Below are positions 7,132 through 14,084 of a DNA stretch of 15,639 nucleotides, in pieces. A program made the position numbers and the translations under genes. The notes beneath the pieces were generated by a model. It was not told the DNA's origin, searched no databases, and saw nothing but the letters and a program-made list of their open reading frames with translations. The stretch is from NCBI GenBank assembly GCA_946480465.1, contig CAMLJY010000110.1, positions 1 through 15,639 on the forward strand, in the 5' to 3' direction. The DNA comes from an uncultured Burkholderiales bacterium (GTDB lineage: Bacteria; Pseudomonadota; Gammaproteobacteria; Burkholderiales; Burkholderiaceae). Positions within the stretch are counted from its first letter, which is position 1. Every line of letters begins with the position of its first letter.

Positions 7132-9065
7132 TGCACGGGCTCCAGCACGACCGCGGCACCGCCCGCGGCGGCCTGGCGCAGCGTCAGCACGTCACCGCGG
7201 CTCACGGTGCGCAGGCTGCGCCGCAGCTCGCGCACGGTCTCGCCGTCTTCCCACACGGTGGCGCGGTACCGGCCCGGGGGCAGGAAGTCGAGCTTGACGC
7301 GCGCCGTGCGGGCCTCGTCGGCCGTCATCGCGCCGATGTACCAGGCCGTGCCGCTGCGCCGCGCCAGCACGATGTCGCGCCCCGGCTCGCCGGCGATGAA
7401 GCGCGTCTCGTCCCAGGCCGTCGGCACGCGCCGGATGAACTCGAAGCCGGGCTCGCCCAGGTAGTTCGTCGGATCGTCGGAGACCATCTGCAGCGGGCTG
7501 TCGTAGACCACGAACATCGCCAGCGCCTGGCCGCGCGTGGTCTGCGTCAGCGGCATCACGGCACGCACCTCGAAGCCTTGCGGCGTGGCGTTGCGGAAGC
7601 CGCCGGGCGTGTAGTCCATCGGCCCGGCCAGCATGCGCGTGTACGGCAGCATCAGGTTGTGCCGTGGCGTGATGCGCTTGTCCATCTTGTTCCACTCGGC
7701 GCCCAGCACGCCTTCCTGCGTGATGTAGTTCGGGAAGCTGCGCTGCAGGCCCGCGGGCACGTAGGCGCCGTGCATGTCCAGCAGCAGCCGGCGCCTGGCG
7801 GTGGCCTCGGCGACGCGCTGGTAGAAGGCGACCATGTCCTGGTCGTCGCGGTTCATGAAGTCGACCTTGATGCCCTTGATGCCCCAGCGCGCGTAGGTGT
7901 CGAGCACCTCGTCCAGGCGTGGCGCCAGGTGCTCCCAATGCACCCACAGCAGCAGGCCGACGCCCCTGCCGGCGGCGTAGCGCACCAGCGCCGGCATGTC
8001 GATGCCGTCGGCCGCGCGCGTGACGTCGGTGCTGGGCAGCGCGTCGCAGCAGGGGCCGCTGCCGAAGGCCCAGCCCGCGTCCATCAGGTGATAGGGGAAG
8101 CCGGACGCTGCCGCGAAGTCGATGAAGCGCTTGTAGGCGGCCAGGTCGGGCTTCACGCCCTCCAGCGGGCCCGACCACCAGTCCCACGAGGCCTTGCCGG
8201 GCTTGACCCAGCCGAAATCGCCGAACTTGGCGACGTCGGGCGGCGGGTTGAGGTTGCCGACCAGGTGCGACTCGATCAGCTCGCCGGCCCGGTCGGCCAT
8301 CATCACGGCGCGCCAGGCCGTCGTCAGGCCGCCGGCCGAGACGTAGGCCGGGCCCTCGCGCTTGGGCACGGCCGACAGGCGCACGCGCAGCGCCGCGCCC
8401 TCGCGCTGGAAGGAGGCGCCGGTGTAGCCCTGCAGGTGCGCCTGGGTGATGGCGTAGTGGGTGCGGCCCGAGGGCGTGGCGCAGACCACCGGCACGTCGT
8501 AGGCGGTGTCCGTCTTGAGCTGGGAGACGCGCAGGCGCTCGAACGGCAGCTCGTGCGCGCCGTCGACCGGGGTGAGCAGGCAGGCCGGATCACCCGCGGG
8601 CACGAAGGCCGTGCGTTCGCCGCGCAGCTTCACGGGGGCCGCGTCTTCCAGGCGGTAGCGGAAGGCGACGCCGCCGTCGTAGGCGCGGGCGTCGATCAGC
8701 AGCCGCCGCCCGCCGCCGGCTTCGCGGAAGGCGAGCGTGGCGGCGCGGTAATGGTCGCGCGCGCTGGCCGCCTTGGTCGCGACGAGCGGGATGGTGCGGT
8801 CCACCGCCGTGTCCTCGCGCGATGCCAGCGTCAGTGCGCCGAAGTCCGGCGCGCCGTCCAACTCCAGTCCCAGCGGCGAGGTGGCGATCACGGTCTCGCC
8901 GCGCCGGGTCACGGAGAAGCTGCTGCCGTCCTCGGCAATGCGCAGCGTGGTGCGGCCGTCGGGCGATGCGATCACCGCGTCGGCGGCGTGCGCGGTGGCG
9001 GCGGCCAGCGTCCAGCAGGCGCCGGCGCAGATGGCGAGGATCGCCGGGATGTGCGTGTGGGTCAT
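7128..9065 (-). CDS. GH97 glycosidase, retaining type (probable alpha-galactosidase)
   Basis: This 645-residue GH97 protein has a signal peptide ending near AHA|AD at 27; its n-region has His but no Lys or Arg, which is weak for Sec. An N-terminal beta-super-sandwich (about 30-280) is followed by a TIM barrel and a C-terminal beta domain. GH97 divides into inverting enzymes with catalytic Glu (SusB alpha-glucosidase) and retaining enzymes with an Asp nucleophile (alpha-galactosidase BtGal97b). Here Asp402 in IKVDFM fits the nucleophile of the retaining group. Glu457 in GVLGAEWNK lies 55 residues later, the same spacing as Asp415 and Glu470 reported for BtGal97b, making it the likely acid/base. 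I chose the ATG at 9065 because it begins the signal peptide and lies 2 bp after the GH127 stop. The same frame stays open upstream to 9758, but that stretch overlaps GH127 and has no homologous features. Alpha-glucosidase activity is possible. Confidence 0.92.
   Translation of the reverse strand: MTHTHIPAILAICAGACWTLAAATAHAADAVIASPDGRTTLRIAEDGSSFSVTRRGETVIATSPLGLELDGAPDFGALTLASREDTAVDRTIPLVATKAASARDHYRAATLAFREAGGGRRLLIDARAYDGGVAFRYRLEDAAPVKLRGERTAFVPAGDPACLLTPVDGAHELPFERLRVSQLKTDTAYDVPVVCATPSGRTHYAITQAHLQGYTGASFQREGAALRVRLSAVPKREGPAYVSAGGLTTAWRAVMMADRAGELIESHLVGNLNPPPDVAKFGDFGWVKPGKASWDWWSGPLEGVKPDLAAYKRFIDFAAASGFPYHLMDAGWAFGSGPCCDALPSTDVTRAADGIDMPALVRYAAGRGVGLLLWVHWEHLAPRLDEVLDTYARWGIKGIKVDFMNRDDQDMVAFYQRVAEATARRRLLLDMHGAYVPAGLQRSFPNYITQEGVLGAEWNKMDKRITPRHNLMLPYTRMLAGPMDYTPGGFRNATPQGFEVRAVMPLTQTTRGQALAMFVVYDSPLQMVSDDPTNYLGEPGFEFIRRVPTAWDETRFIAGEPGRDIVLARRSGTAWYIGAMTADEARTARVKLDFLPPGRYRATVWEDGETVRELRRSLRTVSRGDVLTLRQAAAGGAAVVLEPVQ
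7140..7143 (-). promoter_or_regulatory. Shine-Dalgarno GGAG for the divergent GH27 gene
   Basis: GGAG lies 8 nt before the ATG at 7131, inside the last codons of GH97. It supports this start rather than any internal Met. Confidence 0.6.
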
Positions 9066-9067
9066 GG

Positions 9068-10966
9068 TCAGGCGAGCTGCCAGTACAGGCTGTAGCGCTC
9101 GTGCGCGATGCGGTGGAACGGGGCCAGCCCGATGTCGCCGCCGGGCGCGGCGGTCTTGAACCGCAGCGGGGCGCCGGCGGGGCGCACGGCGTCTTCCAGC
9201 GGACGGCCTTGCAGTGCGAGCCGGGGCAGGGCCGCGTCCTCGGACTTCAGCGCCCAGCCGTAGGCGAACTCGCTGGCGACGAGATCGGCGCCGGGCTGCA
9301 TGCCCGCGGCTCCCAGGCGCGCCGCCAGCACCAGCGGGCCGTACATCACGGCCACGATGTCGCTGGCGCCGGGCAGCGGCTGCAGGTGCAGGCGCATCGG
9401 CAGCGCCACGTCCAGCACGTCGCCGCGCTGCCAGACACGGTCCAGCTCGACGTAGCGGCCGGGCTCGGTGCTGTCGGCCAAGGGCTGGCCGTTCACTTTG
9501 AGCGTCAGCCATGGACACCAGGCGGGGTGGCGCAGGCGCAGCGTGAAGCGCGTGGGCGCGCGGGCATCCATCGACAGGCGCGTGCCCGCCTCGTCGGGGA
9601 AGTTCGTGGTCTGGCGCAGGCGCACGCCTTTCTCGGCCCAGTCCAGCGTCGAGGCGATGAACAGGTTGACGTAGAGCGCGCCGGCATCGTGCGCGTCCCG
9701 GAAATAGATGGAATCGCCCAGCTTGGCGAAGTTCTCCATGCCGGTGCCGGTGCAGCACCAGAACGAGCGCTCGGGCGTGCCGTACAGCTTGGGGTAGCCG
9801 GGGCGCGTGGCCTGGAAGTAGGTGACCATGCCCGAGTCCGGGTCCTGCGAGGCCAGGATGCCGTTGAGCAGCGCGCGTTCGTGGTAGTCGGCGTAATCCA
9901 CGGAGGGCGCGGCGGTGAACAGCGCGCGCGTGAGCCGCAGCATGTTGTGCGTGCAGCAGGTCTCCATCGTTTTCGCCGAGGCCAGGCGCTTGGGCGCCTC
10001 GGCCGGCGCAAAGAAGTGCTCGCCGTCGCCGTTGCCGCCGGTGGCGAACGAACGATGGTGGGCGACGCGGCCCCAGAAGTAGCGCGCCGCCTTCGCGCAG
10101 CGTTCGTCGCCGGTGGTCTCGGCCAGGCGCGCGAAGCCGATCACCTTCGGGATCTGCGTGTTCGAGTGCAGGCCGTCCAGCGTGTCGCGGCCTTCGGCCA
10201 GGGGATCGAGCAGGGCCTGGTGGTTGAAGCGCTGCGCCAGCTGCAGGTAGCGCGCGTCGCCGGTGAGCGCGTGCAGGTCGGCCAGCGCCTCGTTCATGCC
10301 GCCGAACTCGATGCCGAGCATCTGCTGGAAGCGTTCGTCGCCGATGCCCTGCGTCGCCTGCACCATCCAGTCCGCCAGGCGCCGCAGCACGGGCAGCGCG
10401 CGCGGGTGGGCGGCCTGGCCATGGGCATCGAGCAGGCCCGCCAGGATCTTGTGCATCGTGTACCAGGGCACGCCGGTCACGGGCCGGCCGGCGATGGCGT
10501 TGCGCAGTTGCGCGTCACCGTCGGGGAAGGCACAGACGAGCCCGCTGCGGGCTGCCTGCTGGCAGGCATGCAGTTCGTCGACGACGTAGGCCACGCGCCG
10601 GCGGAAGGCGGCTTGCCCCGTGGACGCCCACATCATCGAGCAGGCGCTCAGGTAGTGGCCCAGCGTATGCCCCGGGCAGAGCACGCCCGATTCCCAGCCC
10701 GTGTAGCGCGCGGCCTTCGGCGCCAGCCCGGCATGGCTGCGAAAGCCATGCAGCAGGCGGTCGGCGTTGAGCGACAGCAGGTAGCGCGCGTCCAGCGCGC
10801 GCGCCTGCTCGAAAGGTCCCGGCAGCAGGCGCACGCGGGACAGCGGGAAGGGGCGCGCGGCGCCGCGGCCGGTGGCGGCTGCGCTGGTGGCCCGCGCGGC
10901 GGGCGCGACGGCGGCCAGCAGCGGCGCTCCCGCCGCGGTGGCGAGGAGCCGGCGGCGGGTGGTCAT
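9068..10966 (-). CDS. GH127-type beta-L-arabinofuranosidase (DUF1680 family)
   Basis: This 632-residue enzyme is predicted to remove non-reducing terminal beta-L-arabinofuranose by a cysteine-nucleophile, zinc-dependent retaining mechanism. The leader MTTRRRLLATAAG is a twin-arginine signal followed by an Ala-rich region ending near ARA. An (alpha/alpha)6 barrel (WESGVLCPGHTLGHYL near its start) precedes C-terminal beta-sandwiches. The metal and catalytic residues known from Bifidobacterium HypBA1 (Glu338, Cys340, Cys417, Cys418) have clear counterparts: Glu335 and Cys337 in METCCTHN, and Cys404-Cys405 in FWCCTGTG, with Cys404 the likely nucleophile. Glu316 in GEHF is a candidate acid/base. 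The related family GH146 cannot be excluded. The start at 10966 is preferred over an in-frame ATG at 11038 because it has a strong GGAGGA site and begins the Tat signal. The gene follows GH74 after 199 bp and is close-coupled to GH97 (2 bp). Confidence 0.9.
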   Translation of the reverse strand: MTTRRRLLATAAGAPLLAAVAPAARATSAAATGRGAARPFPLSRVRLLPGPFEQARALDARYLLSLNADRLLHGFRSHAGLAPKAARYTGWESGVLCPGHTLGHYLSACSMMWASTGQAAFRRRVAYVVDELHACQQAARSGLVCAFPDGDAQLRNAIAGRPVTGVPWYTMHKILAGLLDAHGQAAHPRALPVLRRLADWMVQATQGIGDERFQQMLGIEFGGMNEALADLHALTGDARYLQLAQRFNHQALLDPLAEGRDTLDGLHSNTQIPKVIGFARLAETTGDERCAKAARYFWGRVAHHRSFATGGNGDGEHFFAPAEAPKRLASAKTMETCCTHNMLRLTRALFTAAPSVDYADYHERALLNGILASQDPDSGMVTYFQATRPGYPKLYGTPERSFWCCTGTGMENFAKLGDSIYFRDAHDAGALYVNLFIASTLDWAEKGVRLRQTTNFPDEAGTRLSMDARAPTRFTLRLRHPAWCPWLTLKVNGQPLADSTEPGRYVELDRVWQRGDVLDVALPMRLHLQPLPGASDIVAVMYGPLVLAARLGAAGMQPGADLVASEFAYGWALKSEDAALPRLALQGRPLEDAVRPAGAPLRFKTAAPGGDIGLAPFHRIAHERYSLYWQLA

Positions 10967-10973
10967 GCGGGGA

Positions 10974-10979
10974 TCCTCC
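10974..10979 (-). promoter_or_regulatory. Shine-Dalgarno GGAGGA of the GH127 gene
   Basis: GGAGGA lies 7 nt before the ATG at 10966 and is the best ribosome binding site in the array. It decides the start against the upstream in-frame ATG at 11038. Confidence 0.75.
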
Positions 10980-11042
10980 GCGCCGCGGGCGTGGTCCGGG
11001 GGACGGTGGCCGCTGCCATCTCGTGATAGCGGCGGCATGTGC

Positions 11043-11057
11043 GGGGGGAAGGGGGGG
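11043..11057 (-). other. C-rich leader segment before GH127
   Basis: The transcribed strand carries runs of seven and six C separated by TT (G6-AA-G7 on the plus strand), downstream of the hairpin at 11103-11125 in the same 199-bp gap. C-rich unstructured RNA of this kind can serve as a Rho loading site; on the other strand the G-runs could form a quadruplex. No function is demonstrated. Confidence 0.35.
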
Positions 11058-11102
11058 CTTCTTGCGGCACGGTGCTCGGGCGAAAAGTGGGGCCAGGCGC
11101 CG

Positions 11103-11125
11103 GCGTCCGGTGCTGCACCGGACGC
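11103..11125 (-). other. Perfect 10-bp hairpin between GH74 and GH127
   Basis: Arms GCGTCCGGTG (11103-11112) and CACCGGACGC (11116-11125) pair perfectly around a 3-nt loop, starting 40 bp after the GH74 stop. On the minus strand no T-run follows directly; the nearest is TTTT about 15-20 nt later. It is therefore either an atypical or leaky terminator or a 3'-end stabiliser that lets the abundant GH74 message be expressed differently from the genes after it. Confidence 0.6.
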
Positions 11126-11165
11126 GGCGTGGACGAAGTGGGAGAAAAGGGCGGGGCCAGGGCTC

Positions 11166-13982
11166 TCAGTTGTTGTAGAGCACGCCCCGGCCGCCGCCGC
11201 TGATGTAGACGCGCCCGTGGATGGCCTGGTCGGCCGCGATCACGCCGATGCCGCCGAACTGGGAAGCGTCGTCGTTGACGCGCAGCCAGCTCGCGCCTGC
11301 GTCGTCCGAGCGGTACAAGCCCCAGACGCCGTTCACGACGCCCACCACGTAGACCGCGGCCGAGTACGCGGCGCCGGGCGCCGCCTTGCCCAGGGCCACC
11401 GCGCTGGCGCCTTGCACCTCGGGCCACTGCCAGGTTTCGCGGCCGCCCCACAGCGACGCGAAGTGGCTGGACCTGGTCCAGGTCGCGCCCGAGTCCACCG
11501 AGCGGTAGACGGTGTTGCCGTCGGCCAGCCAGAGGTCGCCCTCGGCGTTGGGGTTGACGGCCAGCGAGGTCGCCGAGAAGGGGTTGGCCCGCAGCCCCAG
11601 CGCCACCGAGGCCTGGCTCAGCGCGAAGGTCTTGCCGCCATCGGTCGACACGTAGACCCGGCCCGGCGTGCCCCACCAGGCGCCGCCGGAGTCGTAGGCA
11701 TAGACCTTGTTCGGGTTCTTGCGGTCCGCCGCCAGGCGGTAGCTGCGCGGGATGCCGACGCTGGGCAGCGCCGGCAGGTTGGTCTGCACCCAGCTCGCGC
11801 CGTTGTCCGTGGTGTAGGACGGCACCGAGTTGGCCGGCGCCCAGACCGCGCGGCCGCGCGCCGTGGCCACGATGTTCGATTCGCCGCTTGCGTTCGCCGC
11901 GCCGCCGTTCGGCAGCGTCGCGAACCAGGCCCAGGTCTTGCCGCCGTCGCCGGACCAGAAGCCGGTGCCGGTCCGGCTGGAGGCCGCGTAGCCGATGCCG
12001 GCGATGTAGAGCGGATCGGACCATGCCATGTCAGCGGAGTTGCCGTTGCCCCAGGGGCCGCCCGGCGTCTGCGTCGGCTTCTTCGTCAGGTCGGTGTGGA
12101 CCCAGGTGCCGATGTCGCCCGAGCTGTTGATCAGGGTGTAGGGCGCGCCGGCCGGCGGGGTGGCCAGGCCCAGGGTCGCGGTTTCTTCGAGACCGTCGAC
12201 CACCTCCAGCCAGCCCGGCGTCGACGCCGAGGCATTCCGCGTTTCCCAGATGCCGCCGCCGTGCACGTGCAACACGCGGTCGCGGTTGAACGGATCGATC
12301 TCGACGTCGTCGATCCAGCCGGAGAACCCGTCATTGGCCGGCGTGTGCGGCATGGTGGCCGCGATCTCGCGCCAGGTCCTGCCGCCGTCGTCGGACAGCT
12401 GGACGATCTGCTGGCCGTTGTAGTTGCCCCAGGAGTTGGTGACGCCCAGCGCGATGCGCGTGCTGGCGCCGCTGCCGGAGACCGACAGGCCACCGTAGCC
12501 GAAGCTCGTCCATTGCGTCGGATCGACGCTGCTGAGCAGGGTCCAGGTCGTGCCGTCGAACCTGTAGAGCCGGCCGGGGCCGCCCGCGCCGGGGCCGGCG
12601 CCCTGCGTGAACGCCACGTAGAACATGCCATCGGCGGCGCGCACCATGTGCGGGATGTGGTAGCCGGAGACCGGCGTCGACACCGGCGTCCACGACGCGC
12701 CGCCGTTGGTGGACCTGTACAGGTTCGACGTCAGGCCGGCCACGCCCACGTAGTCGGGGGCAATGGCGGCATAGATGGTTGGCGTGGCGGCGCCGGTGCC
12801 CCGGGTGCCGGTGTCGTAGACCACCAGTCCCACGCCCATCGCGCTGCCGCCGACGGCCTGGATCTGGTCGGCGGTCATTCGCGCGGGCGACAGCGAAGTC
12901 ACCTGGGCCCAGTTGCGGCCCGAGTCCGTGCTCTTCCACAGGCCGGCCGTGCGCGAGCCGTAGAACAGCGTCGACGGCCGGTTCGGGTCCACCATCAGCC
13001 GCTCGCCGATGGCGCGGCCGCCGTTGTTCGAGCCCGCCGAGAACGGCAGGTTGACCGCGGTCCAGCTGCTGCCGCGGTTGCTGGAGATGTACAGGCGGCC
13101 GGTGGCGTCCGCCGAGTTGTACATGCCGCCGACCATGTAGACGAGCTGGTCGTTGTTGGGGTCGAGGGCGATGCTTTCGATGCCGTGATGGAAGCCCTCG
13201 GCCGCGCTGAAGCCGTCGGTGATGGGCACCCACGACGACGTGGCCGGGTTCCAGCGGTAGGCGCCGCCGATGTCGGTGCGGGCGTACAGCAGGTCCCGGG
13301 TGGCCGGATGGAAGACCAGCCCGGTGACGTAGCCGCCGCCACCCCACTTCACGTTGCTCCAGGCGCCCACCCTGATCGAGAACGCCTGCACGGTCTTCGC
13401 GCCGCAGGCGTTGGTGTAGGTGGCAGTGGCCGTGCAGCTGGCGGCGGGCTGGATGGCCTGCTCGCGCGCGGCGCCTGCGGTGCCGCAACCGTTCCAGCTC
13501 CACGTGCCGCCGCTGGCCGGCTGCGGGCCGAGGATGGCCGAGCCGCCGGCCTTCAGCGTGGCGGAGGCGCCTTGTGTCCACGTGCCGTTGACGTTGATCC
13601 ACGGCGCCACGGCCGTCGGCGCGCAGGCGCTGCCGCGGGTGGCGGTGGCCGAGCCGGAGTTGTAGCTGCCGGCGGCGGTCCTGAACTTGACCCAGTACCA
13701 GTAAGGCGTGCCGGCGACGGCCGCGGCATCGCCATAGCCTGTGGCCGACCTGTCGAGGACGGCGATGCGAACGCGGCCGTGGGGGTCGGCGTCGGTGTCG
13801 CGGTAGATCTCCAGCCAGCTGACGGCACCGCTGACGGTCCAGTTCAGCTGGACGTTGCTGGCCGTGCCGCTGGCCGTCAGGCAGACGCTGGCCCCGCCGC
13901 CGCTGCCGCAGTTCTGGGCCTGGACCAGGGGACTCGCGCTCGCTCCCAGGGCCAGCAGCAAGGCGGGGATGCAGGTCTTCAT
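11166..13982 (-). CDS. GH74 xyloglucanase with N-terminal FnIII-like and Ig-like modules
   Basis: This 938-residue secreted enzyme cleaves the beta-1,4-glucan backbone of xyloglucan with inversion. The Sec signal is MKTCIPALLLALGAS (cleavage near VQA|QN, residue 23). Two accessory modules follow: a fibronectin III-like domain (about 24-118) and an Ig-like domain (about 123-206; WINVNGTW, GPQPASGGTWSW, ATYTNACG), a type common in secreted polysaccharidases. The catalytic part (208-938) is the tandem seven-bladed propeller, with at least nine Asp-box motifs such as STDSGRNW, SDDGGRTW and SVDSGATW. Candidate catalytic residues are Asp237 in YARTDIGGAYRW and Asp623 in SGDIGTW. Whether it is endo-acting or specific for oligosaccharide reducing ends cannot be read directly; endo is the default. 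The start at 13982 begins the signal peptide and has GAAGG 6 nt upstream; an in-frame ATG at 14033 would add 17 polar residues. It is the second gene, 102 bp after the first GH27. Confidence 0.95.
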   Translation of the reverse strand: MKTCIPALLLALGASASPLVQAQNCGSGGGASVCLTASGTASNVQLNWTVSGAVSWLEIYRDTDADPHGRVRIAVLDRSATGYGDAAAVAGTPYWYWVKFRTAAGSYNSGSATATRGSACAPTAVAPWINVNGTWTQGASATLKAGGSAILGPQPASGGTWSWNGCGTAGAAREQAIQPAASCTATATYTNACGAKTVQAFSIRVGAWSNVKWGGGGYVTGLVFHPATRDLLYARTDIGGAYRWNPATSSWVPITDGFSAAEGFHHGIESIALDPNNDQLVYMVGGMYNSADATGRLYISSNRGSSWTAVNLPFSAGSNNGGRAIGERLMVDPNRPSTLFYGSRTAGLWKSTDSGRNWAQVTSLSPARMTADQIQAVGGSAMGVGLVVYDTGTRGTGAATPTIYAAIAPDYVGVAGLTSNLYRSTNGGASWTPVSTPVSGYHIPHMVRAADGMFYVAFTQGAGPGAGGPGRLYRFDGTTWTLLSSVDPTQWTSFGYGGLSVSGSGASTRIALGVTNSWGNYNGQQIVQLSDDGGRTWREIAATMPHTPANDGFSGWIDDVEIDPFNRDRVLHVHGGGIWETRNASASTPGWLEVVDGLEETATLGLATPPAGAPYTLINSSGDIGTWVHTDLTKKPTQTPGGPWGNGNSADMAWSDPLYIAGIGYAASSRTGTGFWSGDGGKTWAWFATLPNGGAANASGESNIVATARGRAVWAPANSVPSYTTDNGASWVQTNLPALPSVGIPRSYRLAADRKNPNKVYAYDSGGAWWGTPGRVYVSTDGGKTFALSQASVALGLRANPFSATSLAVNPNAEGDLWLADGNTVYRSVDSGATWTRSSHFASLWGGRETWQWPEVQGASAVALGKAAPGAAYSAAVYVVGVVNGVWGLYRSDDAGASWLRVNDDASQFGGIGVIAADQAIHGRVYISGGGRGVLYNN

Positions 13983-13988
13983 GTTCTG

Positions 13989-13993
13989 CCTTC
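13989..13993 (-). promoter_or_regulatory. Shine-Dalgarno GAAGG of the GH74 gene
   Basis: GAAGG lies 6 nt before the ATG at 13982 and supports that start over the one at 14033. Confidence 0.6.
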
Positions 13994-14084
13994 GGTGATC
14001 GAAAGTGCTCGGCCGGTCGTCTCCTCCGGACACGAGGCGGGTGGAGATGTCAGGGCCCGGGGCCGACGGCGCACGGGGCCGCGT

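Noticed and set aside
7131..9095. A plus-strand open frame of about 650 codons antisense to GH97
   Set aside because: His/Val/Gly/Arg-rich shadow of a well-supported gene.
9066..9758. N-terminal extension of GH97 by 231 codons in the same frame
   Set aside because: It lies wholly inside GH127 in another frame, is Arg/Ala-rich, and a signal peptide begins exactly at the ATG at 9065.
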